Source: Palaemon carinicauda
Taxonomy: Eukaryota > Arthropoda > Malacostraca > Decapoda > Palaemonidae
Reading direction: 5' to 3'
Assembly (NCBI RefSeq): GCF_036898095.1
Contig: NC_090729.1
Coordinates: forward strand, 76,448,789-76,512,788
Length of the DNA: 64,000 bases
How positions within the stretch are numbered: position 1 is the stretch's first letter; each line of letters begins with the position of its first letter. The notes below the pieces were generated by a model. The model was not told the origin of the DNA and did not search any database. It saw nothing but the letters and a program-made list of their open reading frames with translations. Position numbers and translations under genes: made by a program. Positions 57,136 through 64,000 of this stretch are shown here, piece by piece.

Positions 57136-57539
57136 ACCTTAAATTTGTAATCTTTAGCTGCTCATCACTTTTCATTTCTACTTGGTTCTGTCTTGACGTT
57201 TTACTTGTAATACTGTATTACTTGATATTTTATTACAAGTTCCCTGATTTATATTTTTCGTAGACTTTTTATTGTTGCTTTTGCATATACTGTATATCCT
57301 AATCTCACTGAAAGGCCATTATATTGAATCTAGTTGGTATAGTGTTCTCGTTTCCATTTAAATTATTTTTTCCATGCAGGGTCCTTTGCTGACGTGTCAA
57401 TTTACAGGTTGGGATAATTTTGCAGATTTCAACATTAATTCTCTGGAGCCCTTTATGCTAGGTACAGTAAGAATATTCTTTTGGAATTTTAATTACATAG
57501 CATTATTATTTTTGGTGCTACTCAGTCATGAAACTACTA

Positions 57540-57710
57540 CTTCTTTGTCTACATCTTTTCCCACTTCTATGTGGGGTCGATGTTTCTGATTAGCTTTCTC
57601 CATCTACCTCTGTCCCACACTTCATCACCAGTTAATCCCTTTGATCGAAGGTCACCCTTGATACAGTCCATCCACCTTCGCTTTGGTCTCCCTCTCCTTC
57701 TCGTTCCCAA
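57540..57710 (+). mobile_element. Small repeat present only in copy A
   Basis: CTTTTCCCACTTCTATGTGG through TGATACAGTCCATCCACCTT. Copy B runs directly from GCTACTGTCATGAAACTTGC to AGTTTGCTGTAAAATGCACC, so this is an insertion in A or a deletion in B. Family not identified. Confidence 0.55.
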
Positions 57711-57840
57711 GTTTGCTGTAAAATGCACCCATCACAATCCCACATGAAACTGGTGCCCTATTTCCCTCTACTGTCAAATCTTAAGAGTTCTCACCTTTTT
57801 TCCCAATCATCTGTCATTCAAGAGATTGATATTGTATAAA

Positions 57841-58317
57841 GTTTCCCTCAATTTTTAATTTCAAGTTATAAATGGTTATCGCTTGGGGAGAGGACCTCTC
57901 ACCCTTTGCCTTATGCTTATCCGATAAGATTGTTCTGAAGGCTCTGCATAGCATCGCTTTTTTAGTCATCGCAGTTTCTATGTTTTCTTATTTTTATCAT
58001 GATCCCTTTCGGGTCCTTATAAATAGCCATCCAGTTTCTGATTTAGCCCAAGAGATGTATAGGGTCGCGTTTTCACACCACTGTCTTTCCTGTGTCATTT
58101 TAAGTGGCTAGTCTCTGCCTCCTCCTTGTGCCTAGAAATGCTGATAGACTTTGTAAACATGGAATGGGTCTTTTTTCTTGTATGAGACCAGTTCCTTGAG
58201 GTTTTTTGCTTCCAATTTCCAGTTTCCTTTTGAAATTGTCTGTCATTGAATCATTTTAATTGTTATCTTGGCCAAAAGTTGCAGAATTGTAGTACTTCAA
58301 ACTTCTCTTTACTCGAG
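57841..58317. other. Sequence between copies A and B
   Basis: Unassigned. It may be the end of the duplicated unit, since copy B is cut by the window edge before this point. Confidence 0.5.
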
Positions 58318-59529
58318 GAAGAGAACTCTAACCCAAGACAGTGGAAGACCATGGTTCAGAGGCTATGGCACTATCCAAGACTACAGAACAATGGTTTGAT
58401 TTTGGAGTGTCCTACTCCTAGAAGAGCTGCTTGCCATTGCTGAAGTTGCAGGTATTAGAAGTTAGAACATTACATTAATATCTAATAAGAAAAGGAGTGC
58501 AAAACTGTATCTCCTATTCTAAGAGTTATCCCTCCTGCCTCTTATTGTGACCAGCTATCACTTAAACAGCTTGGATTTAGCTTTCTATTTATCCATATGA
58601 ATATGAATATTTTCTAAGTGGAAAGTTGGGGTAAAATGCCACTTATTTTAGAAATAATGTTAAATTACAAAGATCTGATTTTCATTATAACTTTATTTCT
58701 TCAGTCATATTAAGAATCTGTTTCAGCAGAACATAACGACCGATTTTCTTCTCTATCGTCTACTTACGAGTCGGTCTCTTGTCATGAATAGGTGAAGCAT
58801 TAGGTTTTATGAGGATATGCATCTTATCTGTCATAGTGTTGGCTGTGGAGAACCTCTCCATGCTCAGGTGACTGGGAGGTGTTGTGTGATTGGTGGTTTC
58901 TTTCTGAGCCACCCAAGTGCACGCTATATGTTAGGAGTACCACTCTCTAATCAAAATAGAAATACCATGATGATCCTAATAAAGCAGTTTTCATTTAAAG
59001 AAAATTCTGAGGTTGATCGGGTCATAAAGTCTACCTCCCCTTTCTTGGTAGGGGAAGGTTTGTGTGTTTATGGAAACTCTTAACTCACTGCGTGTTGAAC
59101 TGGATGGAGCTGTCATAAGAATGGGCACATCTTGTGAATGACTGAGTCATTTAACCTCAGCATTTTCTGCCGCTTAATTCGTAGCATCTAGAGGCTGAAG
59201 CTATATCAGGGTTGCCATTCCAATCAAACGCTGCTTCGATGTTGTCCATGCTATGCTTCGCTTTGTGTCTTATGCTTTTTCTTTGCTTTTAGTACATTTA
59301 GGATTGAGTATTTCTCAAGTGAATATGAGAACTTGTCCCAATCTTGGAGGAAGGTCCTTCTGGCACCTGTCATGGTAAGCAATGCTTCTTTACCTCAACT
59401 TGTGAATTTTGCATGATTTGGGAAAAATCAAATAGGTGTCGGATTCCTCCCCTTTTGTGTCTTCCTCTGCAGAAAGCAAGAAGCTAAAGCCTTCCTTCCC
59501 AACTTCTGGCCTTTCTCTTTCAAATCCAT

Positions 59530-60300
59530 CCTTATTGAAGCTTACAGCAATAAAGATTTAGCTAAAATTATTGCATGGTGCAAATTATAGGCTTGAAGTT
59601 GAACCCTAATAAAACTCAAAATGATTAAAAGTAGGTTGAGGACAGTTGCTCTGTAATTGTCGTGTTTCTTTATCTGTGCATAACTTGAAATTTTAGGTGC
59701 GATTCTTGATAGCAAATTTACTTTTGAGAAACACATTCGGTCTTTCTTTTCTTCAATTGCTCAAAATGTTGGTGTATTAAGAAAGTCAAGATTTTTGGTG
59801 ATCAACATATTCTGAAGAATTGTTTTAATTCTTTCATTCGGCCTTGTTTTAGTATTGATCTCTTGAGCTGTTGAATCTCATTTGTACTTACGGTCTATTT
59901 AAATGTCTTATTTCTGGTCTAAACATTGATATCTTCCTCCGTTGTTCATTTAGTTCGTTAGCCTTTGCACGTTGCATAAAATTTTTCCAAATTCTGACTA
60001 CCCTTTGCAGTTAATTCTAATAGTCATGCTTTCTCCATCATAAAGCTTAACACTACACAGTATTGTAGAATTTTCTTCCTAATCAGCTAGTTGAACTGGT
60101 GAAATTTAAAAAGTTCAAACTTGCTGTGAATTTTTTTATTTGGAACATACTGACATAAGTCTCTTATAGTTTCTTGTAGTCTATTTCCATTCCTCACTGG
60201 GCTATTTTCCACTGTTGTAGCCCTTGGCCCATAGCATCCTGATTTCCCAACTAGGGTTGTAGCTAAGTGAATAATGATAGTAATAATAATGATGACCTAT
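59530..60300 (+). pseudogene. LINE RT C-terminal fragment and 3-prime end (copy B)
   Basis: Counterpart of 50575-51120 plus 53940-54240, here without the piggyBac-like element. CTGACTACCCTTTGCAGTTA spans the site. About 45 bp next to the insertion in A are also missing here, so it is not a clean empty site. Confidence 0.65.
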
Positions 60301-60539
60301 GCCCTTTCAGGCCTATCTAGAAATGGAAATACTAACATAACTTTTGCTATGGTTGTCCATACTGTATATCAGTTAAACTAGCTTCAGGCAATTTCAAACC
60401 TAATCCCAGATAATTGCAGAGTTTTGAAAGGAAGTGTACAGGGGAGCCATACCCACCATTTTCCTCGTGTCACACTAAATGTGGCGCCTGCCTTTGGAAG
60501 GAGCAAGTGTCCTTGTGACTACCACAGAGTGGCGACTTG

Positions 60540-60690
60540 TTCATGCTCTTAAAATATTTTATATTTCCTTGTTTCCTTTCCTCACTGGGCTATTTTTCCT
60601 GTTGTTGCCCCTGGGCTTATAGCATCCTGCTTTTCCAACAAGGGTTGTAGCTTAGCAAGTAATAATAATGATAATAATAACTACCTAGAA
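60540..60690 (+). mobile_element. Short LINE-derived 3-prime fragment (copy B)
   Basis: CTTGTTTCCTTTCCTCACTG through CAACAAGGGTTGTAGCTTAG and (AAT)n tail; counterpart of 54470-54615. Confidence 0.65.
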
Positions 60691-60799
60691 CCATAAGTAG
60701 CTTATCTAGCTTTGCCCTACTTTACTGCAACCATCAGTAGTCCCTCAGTAGTGTTGATGAATGACAGCATAACTTCAGAGAAGTATGTTTACAAACAAG

Positions 60800-63485
60800 G
60801 AGAGACTGTTACGCCTCTACGCCTCCTTTGCTAATAGTCGATGTGAATGTCATTCACCTCTCAGCCTTATGCATCCCAGTGAAATAATCGTGATAGGAGT
60901 AATAGACAATCGGTCAACTAGGATGATAATTGCTTCTGTTTTGTCTTTGAATCGTTGAGTACTGAGGAACCCCATCATTTGCCTCAATTATAAAAAGGTT
61001 TGATGATTATTTGAATCTAAAATTGGCAGCACATTATTCTCCAGTTCTGTTCCAGATGATGGCCATCTTTCCTGGCAGGGTATGGATGTTTTAAGACCTT
61101 ACTCAGTTCTGACTAATCTGTCAGGTCCTAAACAAGGTCTGAATGCTACCAGACCTACTGGTAAGAATAGTTTCAGGTGGAGTGGTACCTTAATTTTATA
61201 GATCTTATCATGGAAGTTCCAAGGAGCTTCCAGATTGGCCAATTCTGCTGCAATAACTGCACTTGATTAAGTTCCACTTCACTGTTTTGTAAATACTGTA
61301 TCTCCACGGTTAAAGTTTACCTACCACCTCTGAAAGAGGGACTTCGAGGCTGACTCTAAAGTTACTTTGAGATCCCTGTCACTGGTGTCATCTACAGAAC
61401 GCTGCATCATTCTAGACCACTATTCTTGATGTTTATGAGAGCATGTGAGAGAAGCATCTGATGGGGTCCCTCCCGAGGCATATGTACGTGGCAATGCAGG
61501 AACTGTGGCTTCGGCAAGTACCATAATGTCACCTCTTACTCCCCTCAACAAGGCTTTAGATCGAGACCTACTACTACTAAAGACAGTGTTCCTTTTAGCT
61601 GTAGCCTCATCAAAAAGAGTGAGCAAACTACATGACCTATCTTTTTTTTTTTCAAACTCTAGAGGGTGGAAAGATGTGTCATTTACTTTTGTTACAGAAT
61701 TTGTAGCCAAGATCCAAAATCTTTCTAATAATGATACCAGATTTCACTCCTCTACAGTACTGTCATTTAAGGAGGTAACATGATTTGCACAGTTTACTTT
61801 TTCCTGTAAGGGCAGTTTACTTATACCTTAAGGGAATGTTCCCTGCCAACTGTCCTTCCATATCTTTGTTTGTTAGCACAATTCAAAACAAAGGCGGGTC
61901 CAAGATCACAATCTTCTTCTAGTCACGGGGATGCGATTATGAGAGTTTATATCTTTGGTAAAAGCACATGACATTCTTGGTCTTTCCTCATCCTTAGCGT
62001 TATGCGATAACCACTCGGTAGACATGGAGAGAGAGGCTGTTTGGAGAGCCTTCAAACCCTCGGGTTACCTAGCTCCCTCTCAGGGCTCACAATATTCATG
62101 GGCTTGCTGCGACCATGGCTTCCTGCAAGATCCAAAATCCACCCTTTTGTGTCGACTGATCTGACGTTCATCACTCGAGAAGGGACTGAATTACTACTAT
62201 GCCCTGTTAGGGCAGTCTATCTCAATTTGATAAAGACTGAACTTTGTCGAACCCAGTGTCCAACTTATTTGTCAACAATGGGTAAAAGAAAAAGAGTAAC
62301 CAAAAATACAGTTTCTCTTTGACTACAAAAGACTATTATGAAGCCTCCATCCCTTTGGAGCTCTTCTCCCAGGGCTCATACTATCCGTAGTCTTGCCGCA
62401 AAGATTGTTTTCACTAAAACCACTGGGTATCTTTGCTACTTTTAGCAGGAACTTGGAAGGGGAAAACTACCTTTCTTATTTGATAAATGGTGCATACAAG
62501 ATCCTAGACACCTGCTCTCTAGGCTTTGCAGTGGTTGTCGCCCAATATTTGGTGTAGAAGCTATGCTTCGGAAGTAGTGTTATCATAGTGTCAACTCATC
62601 AGTTACTTATTAATACCTGATGTGTGAGGTGAATTTAAGGAACCTTTCGCCCTATCCTAACTCTTGCGGCTGTGGTAGTATCAGTACCTCTTTGAATCAT
62701 GGGATTACTTGAATGTGGTGAAAGAGTTTGTGTATCGCCATGATCAGAAAAACTACTAGTCAAGGACACCATACTAGGTTTGTTTGCTGTGAATACTTGC
62801 TGTGTAGTTTGGACCTCGTACCAGAAAGTATTTATGGTGGGGATACCCGAATGTGTTAGCCTTGTTGAAGCAAGTCTGATAATTACACAGCACTCATATG
62901 CCATTGATCATTCTGAAGGTTGGAAGGTTTCTTTCTCTTTGTCCCACAGTTTGTGGTGAGGACAAAGGACCTGTCAATATGGGATTTTAGCAATCGAGAT
63001 GATCTGCTACTGTCCTGTGAGGGCGTGAGATGCTAAATCAAAAGAGTATATTTCATAGCTCTTTATCATAAGCTGAAGAGAATGATCTCCAAAATCACCG
63101 TTTCCTTCTGGCTTTTAAAACTATCAGACATTCCTACCACTCTTTGGAGGTGCAAGGCGCTGGACCCTCGAGAGTGAGGACACGCAGTCCAGAGTATCCG
63201 GGTCGGTTCGCCAAGCCAGTTTTGGTCTTAAGAACTTCCCCCTCAGGATAAGTCTCCCATTCAAAGTCCATGGTTTGTTACACCTTCAAGTTGCACAGCC
63301 CTCCTCAACCACCTCGTAGGCACCTAGGCCAAAGGTCAAAGTGAAGGCTGAGCTGCCTTACCTTCCACCCAGTAAGCAGCTATGTTTACCTCGTTAAAGT
63401 TCAACAGCGGCTCAGCTGCGCTGATTGTCATGCTACTATTAAAATTGTCGGGTTTTGTATGGTTAGGGAAAATACAAATCACCTT
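60800..63485 (+). pseudogene. DIRS-type RNase H end / MT / YR debris (copy B)
   Basis: Near 60845 frames read VNVIHLSAL (RNase H end) and, after breaks, YSPVLF and WQGMDVL (MT-like), a part missing from copy A. The YR follows at 61445-62330: VPPEAYVRGNAGT, LAVASSKRVSKLHDLSF (Arg box), SRGWKDVSFTFVTEFVAKIQ, KAHDILGLSSSLALCDNH, CPVRAVYLNL, KKRVTKNTVSL-type block. The ICR-like GTTAGGGAAAATACAAAT is near 63463. Frames change repeatedly; not functional. Confidence 0.62.
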
Positions 63486-64000
63486 AAATTTGCAATCTTT
63501 AGCTGCTCATCACTTTTCATTTCTACTTAGTTCTGTCTGACGTTCAACTTGTAATACTGTATTACTTGATATTTAATTGCAAGTTCCTTGATTTATATTT
63601 TTCGTAGACTTTATTGTTGCTTTTGCATATACTGTATTTCCTAATCTCACTGAAAGGCCACTATATTAAATCCCGTCTGTTGGTTTAGTATTCTAGTTTC
63701 CATTTAAATCATGCCCTCCATGCAGGGTCCTTTGCTGACGTGTCAATTTACAGGTTGGGATAATGTTGCAGATTTCTCTGCTGCCCTTTATGGTACAGTA
63801 AGAAAGTTCTTTTGGAATTATAATGACATAGCATTATTATTTTTGGTGCTACTGTCATGAAACTTGCTTTTAAAGTTTGCTGTAAAATGCACCCATCACA
63901 ATCCCACATGAAACTAGTGCCCTATTTCCCTCTACTGTCAAATCTTAACAGTTCTCACCTTTTTTCCCAATCATCTGTCACTCAAGAGATTGATAATGCA

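Larger units (their letters stand above)
49437..57840 (+). repeat. Tandem duplication, copy A
   Basis: Aligns end to end with copy B (58318-64000), starting at AGAGAACTCTAACCCAAG in both. Copy A carries a 2.8-kb piggyBac-like insert (51127-53935) and about 170 bp of other repeat near 57540-57710 that B lacks. It lacks about 285 bp present in B (60848-61128). Contents: LINE 5-prime fragment, unassigned DNA, LINE RT tail and 3-prime end, DIRS RNase H/MT/YR debris and an ICR-like motif. Confidence 0.9.
58318..64000 (+). repeat. Tandem duplication, copy B (continues past the window)
   Basis: Direct repeat of copy A, offset 8881 bp at the start and about 6170 bp near the window end; the difference reflects the insert in A and smaller indels. 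The last 120 bases match A at about 57715-57830. Confidence 0.9.

Overview
This window is non-coding, repeat-dominated eukaryotic DNA, most likely from a decapod crustacean (shrimp-like). The evidence is very dense dinucleotide microsatellites, a tRNA-headed SINE, several LINE families, and above all multiple DIRS1-like tyrosine-recombinase (YR) retrotransposons, a group known to be widespread in Decapoda. I see no convincing host protein-coding gene, no rRNA or tRNA gene, and no CRISPR array. Species cannot be set from the sequence alone.

Layout. 1-4.6 kb: GT, GA, CT, AT, ATT and G-run microsatellites with a tRNA-derived SINE and two short non-autonomous LINE derivatives. 4.66-6.84 kb: an AT-rich imperfect palindrome of about 2.2 kb. 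7.97-8.91 kb: a fold-back element. 8.99-9.34 kb: a 268-bp MITE bracketed by 44-bp direct repeats. 9.965-18.759 kb: DIRS-1, a nearly complete element on the minus strand (gag, RT/RNase H/MT, YR, internal complementary region, inverted terminal repeats), sitting inside an (AT)n tract that is itself inside a second fold-back family copy. 18.856-20.005 kb: a pogo/Tigger-like DNA transposon. 21.514-28.047 kb: DIRS-2 (plus strand), inserted in a LINE fragment. 28.1-29.6 kb: a piggyBac-like element with a nested TTAA MITE. 29.9-30.3 kb: a YR remnant. 31.893-38.476 kb: DIRS-3, same family as DIRS-2 but heavily broken, with a 42-bp minisatellite expansion in gag. 38.7-49.5 kb: LINE fragments, a SINE, a Tigger-like MITE, a second TTAA MITE, a gag remnant, and a minus-strand endonuclease/RT LINE. 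49.4-64 kb: a direct tandem duplication (copies A and B), each carrying LINE and DIRS debris; copy A alone contains a 2.8-kb piggyBac-like element with an internal tandem array.

The three DIRS elements explain one another. In each, the internal complementary region (ICR) is the reverse complement of the element's own two termini joined together, which fixes both ends. Comparing DIRS-2 with DIRS-3 shows that DIRS-2 carries a single-base nonsense codon in RT and an asparagine where the YR catalytic tyrosine should be. DIRS-3 keeps the tyrosine but has lost most of gag and RT. DIRS-1 has all catalytic residues but a stop and two apparent frame changes in gag. No copy here looks fully autonomous. 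All boundaries are read by eye, usually to within a few bases.
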